This document shows positions 34,600 through 45,469 of a stretch of 64,000 bases of DNA, piece after piece. Source of the DNA: Clostridiales bacterium UBA1234 (GTDB taxonomy: Bacteria; Bacillota; Clostridia; TANB77; UBA1234). The position numbers and the translations under genes are program-made. The stretch lies in contig DBWQ01000007.1 of NCBI GenBank assembly GCA_002308995.1, positions 10,478-74,477 of the forward strand. Direction: 5' to 3'. The notes below the pieces were generated by a model. That model saw nothing but the letters and a program-made list of their open reading frames with translations. It was not told where the DNA came from and did not search any database. The first letter of the stretch is position 1. Each line of letters starts with the position of its first letter.

Positions 34600-36888
34600 T
34601 TAGTAAGATGATATGATTTCTAAATTGGCAAACTTCGCCATCAATCTTTTATTTCCGACCTTTTCAAATTGAATGTCTAATTTCAAATCGTCATCTTCTG
34701 GTTCTGCTCCCGTAATCACGCCTTTGCCAAATTTTTTATGCATGACTTCTGTACCAACCGTGTAATCCTTAAGTGACACTTCTTTTGCAGATGCTTTGGC
34801 ACCAGCAATAGAGGACGTTTTTAATCCACCCAAACCACTTAAGAAACTTTCTGCCGTCCTAAAATTGTAACTAGTTTGTGGTTTAGAAAAAATCGAAAAG
34901 GCACTATCGCTTTCTCCATAATCATTTTCAAAATCATCTTCAAAACTATAGCGACTCTTCTTTTTTATTTCTCCCTCTAACATCTCCGAAGGTATCTCTT
35001 CTAAAAACCTAGAAGGTTTACTATAGGTAGTGCTCCCAAAAATGGTTCGGCACTTTGCACAAGTCAAAAATAGATGTTCCTTGGCTCTCGTGATTCCTAC
35101 ATAACAAAGGCGTCTTTCTTCCTCCTCGCCATCTATTTCATCAATACTACGAAAACTTGGGAATAGTCCCTCTTCCATCCCAACCATAAAAACGACAGGA
35201 AACTCCAAACCTTTCGCCGTATGAAGTGTCATAAGAAGCATTTGGTCTTGCTCTTCATCGACGCTGTCCAAATCGGTTACGAGTGCTAAATTTTCTAAAA
35301 ACTCTGGAAGTCCATTTTCTGCATATTGCTGTTCAAACTCAATCGCAACATTCACGAACTCACCAAGGTTATCAATTCTGCCATCAGCTTCATCCGTTCT
35401 TTCTTCTTCTAGTGCTTTGATATAGCCAGATTCTTGTAGCACTCGATTCGTTAATTTTTCGATACTAGAAGTATCCTCTTGCATATTCATAATAAACTCC
35501 GCAAACTCTTTTAAAGCACCATTTGCCCTTGTTGCTACATATTTATCTGCCTCTTTAATCACATCAAACATGGATTTACCTAGCTGATTTGCTGCTTGTT
35601 CTACAGCATCCAAACTAGTTTTTCCAATTCCTCGTTTTGGCTCATTAATAATCCTTTTTAAGCTAACATTATCTGCTGTATTTTGAATTAATCGTAAATA
35701 AGCAATAATATCTTTAATTTCTTTTCTTTCATAGAATTTTTGACCGCCCACCACTTTATAAGGAATTTGCTCACGCATTAAAACATCTTCAAATGCTCTA
35801 GACTGAGCATTGGTACGATACAAAATTGCAAAATCAGAATACTGATAATACTCTTCTGTTTTTAAAGTATGTACCTGAGACACTACATAATTTGCCTCAT
35901 CATATTCATCATTTCCTTGATAAACTGTTGGCCTTGTTCCTTCCTCATTTTCTGTCCAAAGGTTCTTTTTAACATTGCCTTCGTTATGCTTAATGACTTC
36001 GTTTGCCACCCCCAAAATATTTTTGGTAGAACGGTAGTTTTGCTCTAACTTGATTACTTTTGTCTCTGGATAACGTTTTTCAAAGCTTAAGATATTTTTA
36101 ATATCTGCGCCTCTAAACTTATAAATACTCTGTTGGTCATCTCCTACCACAAAAATATTATGATGCCTTTTAGCAAGAAGATTGATTAATAGATCTTGTG
36201 CCTTGTTGGTATCTTGATACTCATCCACCAACACATATTGAAACTTGGTTTGATAATAATCAAGTACCTCTTCATTTTGCTGAAAAATTTCTATGGTTAA
36301 ATTAATAATATCATCAAAATCTACCGCATTATTTTTACGTAGTTTTTGCTGGTACAGTGCATAAACCTCCGAAACCTTGCTAAGGCGATAGTCTTGAGCA
36401 TATAAATTGGCATATCTTTCTGGATCTAATAAATCGTTTTTAGCCTTGCCAATCTCAGCGAGTAAATACTTATCTCCATATAGTTTTTCATCCAAATTTA
36501 GCTCTTTGATACATTCTTTAACTACCGCTTTGGTATCGGTGGTATCAAAAATAATAAAATCTTTTCCATACCCAATCTTTTCAATCTCACGTCTTAATAT
36601 TCTAACGCACATCGAGTGAAACGTACCCACCCACATATCACGAGCTGTATCGCCTACGATATTTTCAATACGTTCCTTCATCTCGCGTGCCGCTTTATTG
36701 GTAAATGTAATGGCAATGATATTCCATGGTTTCACATTGCACTCACTAATTAAATACGCAATTCGATGTGTTAACACTCTTGTTTTCCCACTACCAGCAC
36801 CTGCAATCACAAGTAGTGGACCATCTACATGCATCACTGCTTCTTTTTGTTCTTTGTTTAGTCCTTGTAAAATGTCATCTGTATTCAT
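34600..36888 (-). CDS. pcrA: ATP-dependent DNA helicase PcrA/UvrD
   Basis: PcrA (762 aa) is a superfamily 1 3'-5' helicase for repair and removal of RecA and transcription complexes. Walker A is GAGSGKTRVLTHRIAYL, Walker B is VDEYQDTN, motif III is VGDDQQSIYKFRGA, and LMTLHTAKGLEFPVVF and VGITRAKEHLFLT follow. The ATG at 36888 lies behind AAAGGAG; the frame is open upstream without a ribosome site. Length is typical. Confidence 0.95.
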   Translation of the reverse strand: MNTDDILQGLNKEQKEAVMHVDGPLLVIAGAGSGKTRVLTHRIAYLISECNVKPWNIIAITFTNKAAREMKERIENIVGDTARDMWVGTFHSMCVRILRREIEKIGYGKDFIIFDTTDTKAVVKECIKELNLDEKLYGDKYLLAEIGKAKNDLLDPERYANLYAQDYRLSKVSEVYALYQQKLRKNNAVDFDDIINLTIEIFQQNEEVLDYYQTKFQYVLVDEYQDTNKAQDLLINLLAKRHHNIFVVGDDQQSIYKFRGADIKNILSFEKRYPETKVIKLEQNYRSTKNILGVANEVIKHNEGNVKKNLWTENEEGTRPTVYQGNDEYDEANYVVSQVHTLKTEEYYQYSDFAILYRTNAQSRAFEDVLMREQIPYKVVGGQKFYERKEIKDIIAYLRLIQNTADNVSLKRIINEPKRGIGKTSLDAVEQAANQLGKSMFDVIKEADKYVATRANGALKEFAEFIMNMQEDTSSIEKLTNRVLQESGYIKALEEERTDEADGRIDNLGEFVNVAIEFEQQYAENGLPEFLENLALVTDLDSVDEEQDQMLLMTLHTAKGLEFPVVFMVGMEEGLFPSFRSIDEIDGEEEERRLCYVGITRAKEHLFLTCAKCRTIFGSTTYSKPSRFLEEIPSEMLEGEIKKKSRYSFEDDFENDYGESDSAFSIFSKPQTSYNFRTAESFLSGLGGLKTSSIAGAKASAKEVSLKDYTVGTEVMHKKFGKGVITGAEPEDDDLKLDIQFEKVGNKRLMAKFANLEIISSY

Positions 36889-37019
36889 TCCTATAACTCC
36901 TTTATGGCTGTGGCAGTCAAAGACCACCGTTTCAATATGATGATTCAAGTTCACCGCTACGAGTATTTTATCATAAAAAAAAAAGAATAGCTAGAAAAAA
37001 CGAAAATCTTGTTAAAGTA

Positions 37020-38870
37020 TCATTTTTCTAGATATTCTTTTAATCTTTCTGCTGTGACTTCCTCACGCATGTGGTATCGTTTTAGTCCTAGTAAACTTTG
37101 AGGAAGACCCTTAATGAGGGTATTACTTCCTTCTATAGAAGTAAAGGTTGCTTTGATGCCTTCTTCTTTGAGTATCACATGACTTAACGTATCAAAATCA
37201 CCATGCGGGAATGAAAGCGCCGTCATTTCTTTTTCTAAGTTCTTACTAGCTTCTTCTCGGTAGATTCTTGCATCTTTTCTTAATGCTTGAATAATCTCTT
37301 CTTCGCTCTCACCCGAAAGAGCAAGAACCGTTTCCCTTATTGTTTCGCCGCTTTCAAACGGAGCCCACTGATGCATGTCATACGTATGACTTTGAATAGA
37401 AACAAGACCCGTTTCTTCCATTTCTTTGGCTTCCTCATATGAAAAGTGAGGTGTCATGCGATAATGCGTATCTTTATAAAATTCTTGATGACCAATAGAA
37501 GAACCAATTGCAAATATCACTGCAGGAAAATTGAATTCTTTTAAAACAGGAAATGCAAGTTTATAATTACTCTCATACCCATCATCAAATGTGATTAAAA
37601 CACTCTTTGGTGGTAATTCTTTTCCTATTTCCACATAATCATAAAGATCTTGCAGAGTAATCGGCGTATATCCCGCTTGCTCAATCGTTTCCATATGTTC
37701 ACGAAAACGACGTGGACTAATCGTGTCAGCCGTTTGCACCTCTTCTGCTAAATGATGATACATTAAAACAGGAAGCTTTACCGTGTACTCTTTTATTTGA
37801 CTTGCATCAAAATAATAGTTTTGTAGATGCTCTGCTATATTTTCCAGCGTCACATAGTACCCAAAATCCTCTGGATAGTACACCGAATCGTCATGAAACA
37901 TTTTAGCAATTGCCATCTTACCAACTGCATTGCGAAAATGAGTTTCATCATAAAAATACCTTGCATCCTCGCTAATACTACTAGATGAAAAATCCCAAAA
38001 TGGTGTCACTTTGGCAATTTCCGTAAAAAAGGCATCAATATCTGGTTTTGCAAAGTACTGAATGCTTTCTTTGTAAACCGGTGCCACCACAAACACAACA
38101 TTCACATTTTTCGCATCACACATCTCTTTAATGCGCTTAATCGAAGCGACTGTCTCATCAATTTTCGGCATCGTATAACTAGCCTTTGGATAACTTGCAA
38201 ACACTGGATATACTTCTAAATATTCCTCCATATTACCAATTGGCTCGGCATCTCTCACTTTTTTATCATAAGCACCTGTTTTTACATTAAATACGTCAAA
38301 CGGCTGTGTTAAATATGTGTCTTTTTGAAGCGCTTTTAGTTTAGCAACCGCATACTGAGGATTTAATAATAAGTACTTGCGATAAAATTTAAGGAGCGAA
38401 GACCCCTCCACCTTGGCATGCATATTAAGTGTAATCGGATCGGACTCACGATCATAAAAACTAGCATTTGAAAAATAAATATTCACAATGATATTTTTCA
38501 CATCATCCTGTGCCAAAATGTACCTACATTCATTTTCAACATCTAGCATATCTGCGCCATACATAATCATATTGTAAAAGTTTGCTCCAAAATACTTATT
38601 TAGTTCTTCTGTAGGATAGGAACTCGTCGAGGAGCAACCAATAATATAGGAATCATACTCGTCAAAATGCTTGTCCAAATAGGTAATTTTAGCAACTCTT
38701 GGGTTATTCGTAAAATCATACGAAAACCAGTTAAGAAATTGATCACCAAAAACCCCCATAGGGTCTACTACCACATTGAGAAGCAAAATGCAACCCACCA
38801 CTAAAAGGGAAGAAATGATGAATAGCATGCACCAAAGCTGAGACGATATTTCTTTTTTTTCATGCTTCAT
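37020..38870 (-). CDS. SGNH (DltD/AlgX-like) domain fused to NodB-type polysaccharide deacetylase
   Basis: The 616-residue protein has one N-terminal membrane segment, then an SGNH-type domain (serine in IIGCSSTSSYPTEELN, Asp-His in DETHFRNAVGKMA) resembling DltD. From about residue 365 it has a NodB deacetylase (LMYHH, LITFDDGYESN, SIQSHTYDMH, SFPHGDFD). DltD helps D-alanylate teichoic acids; NodB enzymes remove acetyl groups from glycans. The fusion at the end of a dlt-like operon couples transfer and deacetylation on one exterior protein. I have not seen this pairing described. Confidence 0.82.
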   Translation of the reverse strand: MKHEKKEISSQLWCMLFIISSLLVVGCILLLNVVVDPMGVFGDQFLNWFSYDFTNNPRVAKITYLDKHFDEYDSYIIGCSSTSSYPTEELNKYFGANFYNMIMYGADMLDVENECRYILAQDDVKNIIVNIYFSNASFYDRESDPITLNMHAKVEGSSLLKFYRKYLLLNPQYAVAKLKALQKDTYLTQPFDVFNVKTGAYDKKVRDAEPIGNMEEYLEVYPVFASYPKASYTMPKIDETVASIKRIKEMCDAKNVNVVFVVAPVYKESIQYFAKPDIDAFFTEIAKVTPFWDFSSSSISEDARYFYDETHFRNAVGKMAIAKMFHDDSVYYPEDFGYYVTLENIAEHLQNYYFDASQIKEYTVKLPVLMYHHLAEEVQTADTISPRRFREHMETIEQAGYTPITLQDLYDYVEIGKELPPKSVLITFDDGYESNYKLAFPVLKEFNFPAVIFAIGSSIGHQEFYKDTHYRMTPHFSYEEAKEMEETGLVSIQSHTYDMHQWAPFESGETIRETVLALSGESEEEIIQALRKDARIYREEASKNLEKEMTALSFPHGDFDTLSHVILKEEGIKATFTSIEGSNTLIKGLPQSLLGLKRYHMREEVTAERLKEYLEK

Positions 38871-38914
38871 GTTTCCTTCCCTCCTTTTCTTAACTTTTTA
38901 CACATCATCCAAAT

Positions 38915-40468
38915 TTAAAACTGCTTATAGATAAACTCAGAAGCAATGTAATCGTCCTTATAAACACCTAGTACCACAATGGCACCAATAAACAAAAACA
39001 TACCTACCACCTGCACTATCACAGGAAGCTTTTTACTTTTGGCACTCACATCGATTTCTTTTTCCTCTAAAAATTCCACCAATAAAAGTAAAAGCGTCCC
39101 ACACAAAATCACCAAATAATCCTTTTTTTCAATCCCCAGTGTCATAAGTGTTTTGCTCGTTAGTGCTTTTAATGAAAACGATGTAACCGTTAACTTAAGC
39201 ATTTGCCACATCGCCGTAACGTTTTTAGCTCTTGTCATATATCTTCCAATTAAAACAATCAAAAAGGTCCTAAGCACCATAAAGCCATGATAAATAGGAT
39301 TTTTGTCTTCTATGTTAAGTTTCTTTTTTATCTTGATAAAAAATGGTGTGAGTAAAATCGATAGGGTAATCAAAATACCATTCCAAAGTCCAAACACAAT
39401 GTATTTAAAATTGGCTCCATGCCAAATACCAATCAAAAAATATACCACAAAGGTTGCCATAGAAACAGGAAGAACTTGTCCTGCTTTTCCCTTAATATGC
39501 TTTCTCACGAAACTACCCAATTTCAGAAATGGTTTGGAAAGCGATAACGGATAAAACACATAATCCTTCATCCACGCGCCCAAACTCATATGCCATCTTC
39601 TCCAGTAATCTTGAAGCGAAGTAGAAAAAATAGGGCGTTTAAAGTTTTCGATTAAATGAACACCAAATAATCTTGCTACACCTCTCGTAATATCGATACC
39701 ACCTGAAAAGTCACAGTAAAGCTGAATATAGTATAGGATAACGCCAAACAAAATAACGCTTCCTGCATACCCTGTATAACCGTCAAAAATGGTATTTACC
39801 ACCACCGATGCACGATCCGCAATGAGTAGTTTTTTAAAATACCCCCAAAGCATCAAACGAAGTCCTGCCTCTATCGAGGTAAAATCAAATGCATGCTTTT
39901 GGTATAACTCTTTTTTTAAGTCTCCAAAACGGCTAATGGGACCTTGTACCATTTGCGGAAAAAATGAAACAAATAGCGCATATTTCAAAATATTTTTCTC
40001 CGCAGGGTATTTGCCGCGATAAACATCTATCACATAACCAATCGATTGAAACATGTAAAACGAAAGGCCTAGCGGTAATACAAGTTCCAGCGAGGGAAGT
40101 AAGATCCCCGTGCGATAATGAAGTACATTCACTACGGTTTGCCAATACTTAAGGAAAAATAAGATCCCAAAATTGCAAAGAAGGGTCAAAAACACGAATT
40201 GTTTTTTCTGTTGCTTCCATTTTTTCACTTTATTGACATCTTTTTTTTGACTTTGTATTTTATCATTTGCCTTTTGTAAATACATTCCCGATATGTACGT
40301 AGTTAAAGTGGTAAGTAAAAGATACCCCATTGCTGTGATTCCACCAAAACTATAAAAAACATAGCTTAGAAACAGTAACCATATCCATTGAAATCGCTTC
40401 AAAATGGTATAGTACAATCCCAAACCAATGCCCAAAAAAGCAAAGAATCGAAGTGAAACAAATGACAT
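38915..40468 (-). CDS. dltB: MBOAT acyltransferase, DltB-like
   Basis: The 517-residue polytopic MBOAT protein has the catalytic-His region IGIWHGANFKYIVFGLWNG and the conserved block DYWRRWHMSLGAWMKDYVFYPL. DltB passes D-alanine from the carrier across the membrane; AlgI-type relatives O-acetylate glycans. Neighbours (adenylation enzyme and carrier) favour the Dlt-type role. It overlaps the dltC stop by one base. Confidence 0.85.
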   Translation of the reverse strand: MSFVSLRFFAFLGIGLGLYYTILKRFQWIWLLFLSYVFYSFGGITAMGYLLLTTLTTYISGMYLQKANDKIQSQKKDVNKVKKWKQQKKQFVFLTLLCNFGILFFLKYWQTVVNVLHYRTGILLPSLELVLPLGLSFYMFQSIGYVIDVYRGKYPAEKNILKYALFVSFFPQMVQGPISRFGDLKKELYQKHAFDFTSIEAGLRLMLWGYFKKLLIADRASVVVNTIFDGYTGYAGSVILFGVILYYIQLYCDFSGGIDITRGVARLFGVHLIENFKRPIFSTSLQDYWRRWHMSLGAWMKDYVFYPLSLSKPFLKLGSFVRKHIKGKAGQVLPVSMATFVVYFLIGIWHGANFKYIVFGLWNGILITLSILLTPFFIKIKKKLNIEDKNPIYHGFMVLRTFLIVLIGRYMTRAKNVTAMWQMLKLTVTSFSLKALTSKTLMTLGIEKKDYLVILCGTLLLLLVEFLEEKEIDVSAKSKKLPVIVQVVGMFLFIGAIVVLGVYKDDYIASEFIYKQF

Positions 40469-40686
40469 TATTTAAGCCTTTCTATTAAATCGTAAATTGC
40501 TTCTACAGAATTAAAATTTTCGGGAACAATATCTTCGACATTAATATCCACGCCAAACTCTTGAATGATTTCGCTCACTAATGTCACAATATCAAACGAA
40601 TCTAAATAGCCGTCATCTACCAAACGATTACTATCCAAATCGATATCTGGTCTAATCTCCATTAAAAGTTTTTGTAATTGATCCAT
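40468..40686 (-). CDS. dltC: Acyl/D-alanyl carrier protein, DltC-like
   Basis: The 72-residue carrier has the phosphopantetheine serine in DDGYLDSFDIVTLVSEI. The ATG at 40686 follows AAAGGA by eight bases and is preferred over one three codons earlier. It begins inside the end of the GNAT gene, so translation is coupled. Carrier for an activated amino acid or acyl group, in a dlt-like operon. Confidence 0.85.
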   Translation of the reverse strand: MDQLQKLLMEIRPDIDLDSNRLVDDGYLDSFDIVTLVSEIIQEFGVDINVEDIVPENFNSVEAIYDLIERLK

Positions 40687-41488
40687 CTTCTTCATCCTTT
40701 CTCATCATCACAAGGGAATGATAGGCTTCAAAATCATACCCATACTTTTGATATACTCTTTGTGCTGTTTCATTTTGCTCACTTACCCATACCACTTGCT
40801 GATCTTGCATGGTAATTTCATGATACTTTTGTATCAGCGCGCCTGCCACATTTTGATGACGATACGCTTCTTTGACTGCCAAATGGCGAATCTGTGAAAA
40901 AGCATTTTGCACTTCAAAATGCAAAACACCCATAATGTTTTCCTTCTCATCTTGTACTACTAAAATCTTTTCTTGCAAAAGTATTTTGCTTAGTTCTTCT
41001 TTAGAAGGAATGCACCCCGTGTGAAGCGAAAATTCTTCTTGCAAAAAAGAAAAGACCGCTTCTTGTTGCTTTTTACTTGCAAGCTTTACTTTCCAAGGTG
41101 TTTCTAAAAAATCCTTTCGCTCTTTTCTCTTCATCCTTACTCGGCGAAGCACTTCTTTAAATCCAAGTGTTTGAAAAAACGAAATACTCTGGATAGGTTC
41201 TTTTGTCTTATATACTAATTCTACCACAAGAGGTTCTTTGATTTTCGAAATAGTTTCTAATACAATAGAAGGCACTTCAAAACAATTGAGTTCAAAATAG
41301 CACAAAGTATCCCATGCGCGTTTCTTAAACAGAAGGATTCCTCCTTCAAAGCATTCATAATACAAACGCTCCTGTGCAATCAGAGAGCGATACTCTTCTT
41401 CTGAAAGGAACAAATTGGTTTCCATACCAACTTTCAAATATTGTTTCACAAGTGGCGCTATTTCTTCAAAACTCTTTACTAATTCCAA
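40652..41488 (-). CDS. GNAT-family N-acetyltransferase within the dlt-like operon
   Basis: The protein has about 278 residues. The C-terminal GNAT fold shows the acetyl-CoA loop region LAVKEAYRHQNVAGALIQKY and QRVYQKYGYDFEAYHSL. The N-terminal half looks like a second, degenerate GNAT domain. The start is uncertain: a TTG at 41488 behind GGGGGCGAT, or GTG/TTG at 41512-41515 overlapping dltA. An acetyltransferase between DltA and DltC is not part of the standard dlt set and may modify the carried group. Confidence 0.75.
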   Translation of the reverse strand: MELVKSFEEIAPLVKQYLKVGMETNLFLSEEEYRSLIAQERLYYECFEGGILLFKKRAWDTLCYFELNCFEVPSIVLETISKIKEPLVVELVYKTKEPIQSISFFQTLGFKEVLRRVRMKRKERKDFLETPWKVKLASKKQQEAVFSFLQEEFSLHTGCIPSKEELSKILLQEKILVVQDEKENIMGVLHFEVQNAFSQIRHLAVKEAYRHQNVAGALIQKYHEITMQDQQVVWVSEQNETAQRVYQKYGYDFEAYHSLVMMRKDEEDGSITKTFNGD

Positions 41489-41501
41489 ACTATCGCCCCC
41501 A

Positions 41502-43013
41502 CTAACTTTCACCAAGTTTTCTTTGCAAAGCTACCCTGTCAATTTTTCCATTTGCATTATAAGGCATCTCATCAAGTGCCACAAACACATTAGGGAACAT
41601 ATATTTAGGAAGATACTCTTTGATATGTTCTATGATCTCTTTTTGCGTAGTTTTTCCCTCATAAAAACATACAATGCGATCCGTCTCTTTATCGTATACA
41701 CATGCACTTGCCTTAAGCTTTGGCATTGTACAAAGCGCTCTCTCAATTTCTAATAACTCAATACGATATCCCATATGTTTAATCTGGCCATCTTTTCTTG
41801 CTTCAAAATAGAAAAGGCCATCTTCTTTCATGCGTCCTAAATCACCTGTGCGATAAAGGATGTCTGGAAAATTGGGTGTAAGAGGATTTTGAATAAACGC
41901 CTTTTGGGTTTTCTCGAAATCCCCAAAATACCCTTTGGCAAGACCTGTTCCTCTCACGCAAATCTCACCTACTTCTCCTTTTGGAACCATTTTAAGATCT
42001 TCATCTAATAAAATGATTTCTTTATTTTCACAAGGTCTACCAATTGGAATTGCCTCATGGTCTTCAAACTCTCTATCAATTGGGTAGTACGTGCAATCTA
42101 CCGTCACCTCTGTTGGTCCATATAAATTGATATACGATACATGAGGAAGTGCCTTTTTCCACATATTCAACCTGCTCGCTAAAAGTGCTTCTCCCCCTAC
42201 AATGACTTTTTGCAAATACTTTGGTGGATTTTTGATAAGTACTCCAGAATTAGCCACCAAATGAAATGCAGAGGTTGCCCAAATGAGGGTATTAACCTGT
42301 TTTTGATTTAAATATTCCACAAGTGTCATCGGAAACGACAACGCCTTTTGTGGCAAAATGTGCATCGTTGCTCCACATTTTAGAGTTAAGTAAATATCTT
42401 TCACCGACAAATCAAAATAAAAAGGAGCTTGGTTTCCCATCACATTTTGAGAAGAAATGGCGCAAGCATTCGCCATCCAATCCGTAAAATCAATCACGCT
42501 ACGGTGCGAAATCACAATTCCTTTAGGACTTCCTGTAGAGCCGGATGTAAAAATCACATAAACAGGGTCAATATCGAGAACTAAACTAACTTTTTCTAAA
42601 AGAGTCGTTTCATCATATGTCATTTCTAAACAATCTTCCACACAAATAGTAGTCAAATTTAGTTTTTGGGGAACAAGTGTTATATCCTCTTTGGAACAAA
42701 TAACAAGCTTCGGTTTAACTTGAGTTATAACATCTTCTATTCGCTTTTGAGGCATTTTAGCATCAATTGGCACATAGAAATTACCACTATATAGTACGCC
42801 AAAAAAAGAAACTAAACTTTGGACACGACGATTTACAAACACAGCAATCGGTTCTTTCATAGCATCTGTTTTTTGATGGATAGCTGTTGCCACTTGCATG
42901 GCACGCTTTCTAAAATCTCCAAAGGTAAGCTCCTCTGTTTCATCGGTATATGCCATTTTATTAGGATATTCTTTTACTGTATTTTCTAAGTATTCTAGCA
43001 CGTTTCTTTGCAC
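41502..43013 (-). CDS. dltA: Adenylation enzyme, DltA-like (D-alanine carrier protein ligase)
   Basis: This 503-residue ANL-superfamily enzyme activates an amino acid as the adenylate and loads it on a carrier. Motifs: A3 VIFTSGSTGSPKGIVISH, A5 NLYGPTEVTVDCTYY, A7 YRTGDLGRMKEDG and the catalytic Lys in NANGKIDR. The GTG at 43013 after GAGGTGGGGAG gives MQRNVLEYLENTVKEYPNK. DltA is the closest family, but the substrate pocket is not assignable by eye. It is the first gene of the operon. Confidence 0.85.
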   Translation of the reverse strand: MQRNVLEYLENTVKEYPNKMAYTDETEELTFGDFRKRAMQVATAIHQKTDAMKEPIAVFVNRRVQSLVSFFGVLYSGNFYVPIDAKMPQKRIEDVITQVKPKLVICSKEDITLVPQKLNLTTICVEDCLEMTYDETTLLEKVSLVLDIDPVYVIFTSGSTGSPKGIVISHRSVIDFTDWMANACAISSQNVMGNQAPFYFDLSVKDIYLTLKCGATMHILPQKALSFPMTLVEYLNQKQVNTLIWATSAFHLVANSGVLIKNPPKYLQKVIVGGEALLASRLNMWKKALPHVSYINLYGPTEVTVDCTYYPIDREFEDHEAIPIGRPCENKEIILLDEDLKMVPKGEVGEICVRGTGLAKGYFGDFEKTQKAFIQNPLTPNFPDILYRTGDLGRMKEDGLFYFEARKDGQIKHMGYRIELLEIERALCTMPKLKASACVYDKETDRIVCFYEGKTTQKEIIEHIKEYLPKYMFPNVFVALDEMPYNANGKIDRVALQRKLGES

Positions 43014-43132
43014 GATTTCTCCCCACCTCTTTTTCCACATAAAACACTAGCTTGATTATATGAAAGATACGCAAAAAAGTCAATGTACTTTGCCCCGAAA
43101 CCCCAAAAGAAATCGCTTTTTTGCTTCCTTTT

Positions 43133-45422
43133 TTATCCGATAATCACATCAATTTTGTGATGTTGTTTGTCATTTTTCATCAAAATCTCGTTCGTTGGAA
43201 TTAACTGGTTATCACAATAGACACTTTTTATCAGTTTTGTTTTTGCTTCTTCTTGGTACACATTCACCTCGTATACCGTATCTAAAAACTGGTATATAGC
43301 CATGTAATGCTCCCAATCAAAAGGAATACAAGGATTGATGATTAAGCTATCTCCCTTTTTGCAAATTCCCAAAATCCCCTCTATTCCTGCCAAAAATAGC
43401 CACGCGCTCGACCCTGTATACCATGTCCACCCGGCCTCTCCCAACCATGCCGTTTGCCGCATAAATATCAGCAGCTACCACGTAGGGTTCCACCTGATAG
43501 ATAAGAGCACTTTCTTTCGTTCTAGCATGTTCAATCGGATTCAAAAAGCAAAAATACTCTACCGCCTTTTCTGTGTGATGAAGTTTTGCTTCGGCAAGTA
43601 TGCTCCATACTGCCCCATGCGTATACTGGCCTCCATTTTCCCTTACCCCTGGCAAATAGCATTTGATATAACCGGGATTCTTTTCTGCTAAATGAAACGC
43701 CGGTGTTAAGAGTTTGATTAACCTGTTTTCAGAATCTACCAAATAGTTTTCTGCACTTTTCATGGCACTTTTGGTTTTTTCACTATCTCCCGCTTCCGAA
43801 AGAACCGACCAACTTTGTGAAATGAAATCAATTTTGCATTCTTCACTTTCATGTGAACCCACCATAGCACCATCTGGGTAGTAGGCTCTACGATACCAAG
43901 CACCATCCCATGCATTTTGATTTAAGCTACTTCTTAAGCATTCCATCATTGCCAAATACTTTTCTTGCTCTTGGTCTTGTGTAATTTCACAAAGTTTGCA
44001 AAATCTTTTTAGCACTTCATAAAGAAAAAAGCCAAGCCACACGCTTTCTCCTCCAATTTGGTTCATGCCATCATTCCAATCGCCACTACCCATTTTAGGA
44101 AGGCCATGTGGGCCAAAAGATAAACTCTTGTCAATGGCTCTTTTTGCATGTAAATACACACTTTCTCTTTCCTCTGTTGGAGTCGTATTGGCATATCTTT
44201 CATTTTCTGTTTCTGTCAGTTTTTCCATTTGAACAAAAGGTACTTCTTCACTTAAGATGGAAAAATCTTTCGTCTTTTCCACATACTCACAAAGAATATA
44301 GGGAAGCCATAATAAATCGTCCGAATATCTTGTACGAATGCCATTATCCTTTTCAGGATGCCACCAATGTAAAACATCTCCCTCCTTAAATTGATGCTTG
44401 GCATGATATAAAATCTGTTTTCTCGCTATCGAAGGGTCATAATAAAGCATGATCAATTGGTCTTGTAATTGATCTCGAAAACCAAACGCTCCGCCCGCTT
44501 GATAAAACGAGCATCTTCCCCACAAACGGCTAACGACAGTTTGATAGAAAAGCCACCCATTTAGTAAAATGTTCATCGATTCCACTGGTGTCTTTACCTT
44601 AACTTTAGCCGTCATTTGACTCCAAAAATCCTTTACCTCTTGAAGTTTTTCTTCCGCTTGACAAAGAATATCGTTTTCTCCTGCAATTCCCACTTCTAAG
44701 AGTATCTTTTTTTCTTCCAACGGTGCAAGTGTGATTGAAAATGATAACGAAATTGTTTTTTCTACGATTTCTACTGTTTCCATTTTTTGCGAAGCTTGAA
44801 TATATACGACTTCTTCGGCATAGCTTTCTCGATGATAATTTTGAATCGTAATTCTATCATCTTTTCGCGAAATAATGAGATGCTTTTTGGTATCCTCACG
44901 ATTTACTCCCAGCACAGGTTTTATTTGATAATGAAATTCACATGTTTTAGTTTTATTCTCACTATTTTTGAGGTCAATTTGATAAACCTTCTTTTTTTCA
45001 TGGCGTGGCACAAAAATGGTGGTTTTAGTCTTTAGCCTATCTGCCTCTTTTTCAAACATGGCATAACCAAAACCAAAGGTAACTATATAATTTTTTAAAG
45101 ATTCATAAGGAAGAAGATGATATGGATTTCTTTTCTTTTCCTCATTTTGATTTTCTAGCACAACTTCTTCTAGCCATAATTTTTCAGATGGCGGATCTTC
45201 CACAAAGTCATTGCTCCACACCGTAATTTTATTTTCACGGCTATTGCCACTCCAAATATATCCACCACCACTTGCTGTTACTAAGCATCCAAATGATTCA
45301 TTTGCCATAATGTGACTCCATGGAAGGGGCGTGAAATCTTCATTCGTTTGAATCACATATTCTCTACCATCCTTGGTAAAACCACCAAAACCATTATAAT
45401 AGAGTAACTCTTTCGTATTCAT
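43133..45422 (-). CDS. GH94-family beta-glucan phosphorylase, CGG-recoded
   Basis: The restored 762-residue protein matches GH94 phosphorylases and the C-terminus of cyclic beta-glucan synthases: GFRDQLQDQLIMLYYDP, EGDVLHWWHPE, RYSDDLLWLPYILCEYV and the catalytic-Asp motif GSGDWNDGMNQIGGES. The first 663 codons and the last 98 are in different frames and join at CGG 43431-43433. CGGG read as Gly gives MVGRGGWTWYTGSSAWLF, a core GH94 motif. Without the shift the C-terminal catalytic wall is lost. The ATG at 45422 follows AAGGGAG. A matching NdvB-like synthase lies at 52108-57402. Confidence 0.92.
43430..43433 (-). other. CGG recoding site in the GH94 gene (CGGG read as Gly)
   Basis: Minus-strand zero frame: GGC-CGG-GTG-GAC. 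Restored: GGC-(CGGG)-TGG-ACA, Gly-Gly-Trp-Thr, in the conserved GRGGWTWYTG. Confidence 0.88.
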
Positions 45423-45469
45423 TTTCTTTTCTCCCTTTTTGCATTCGTTCTCTTTCTCAATAGTATGTG

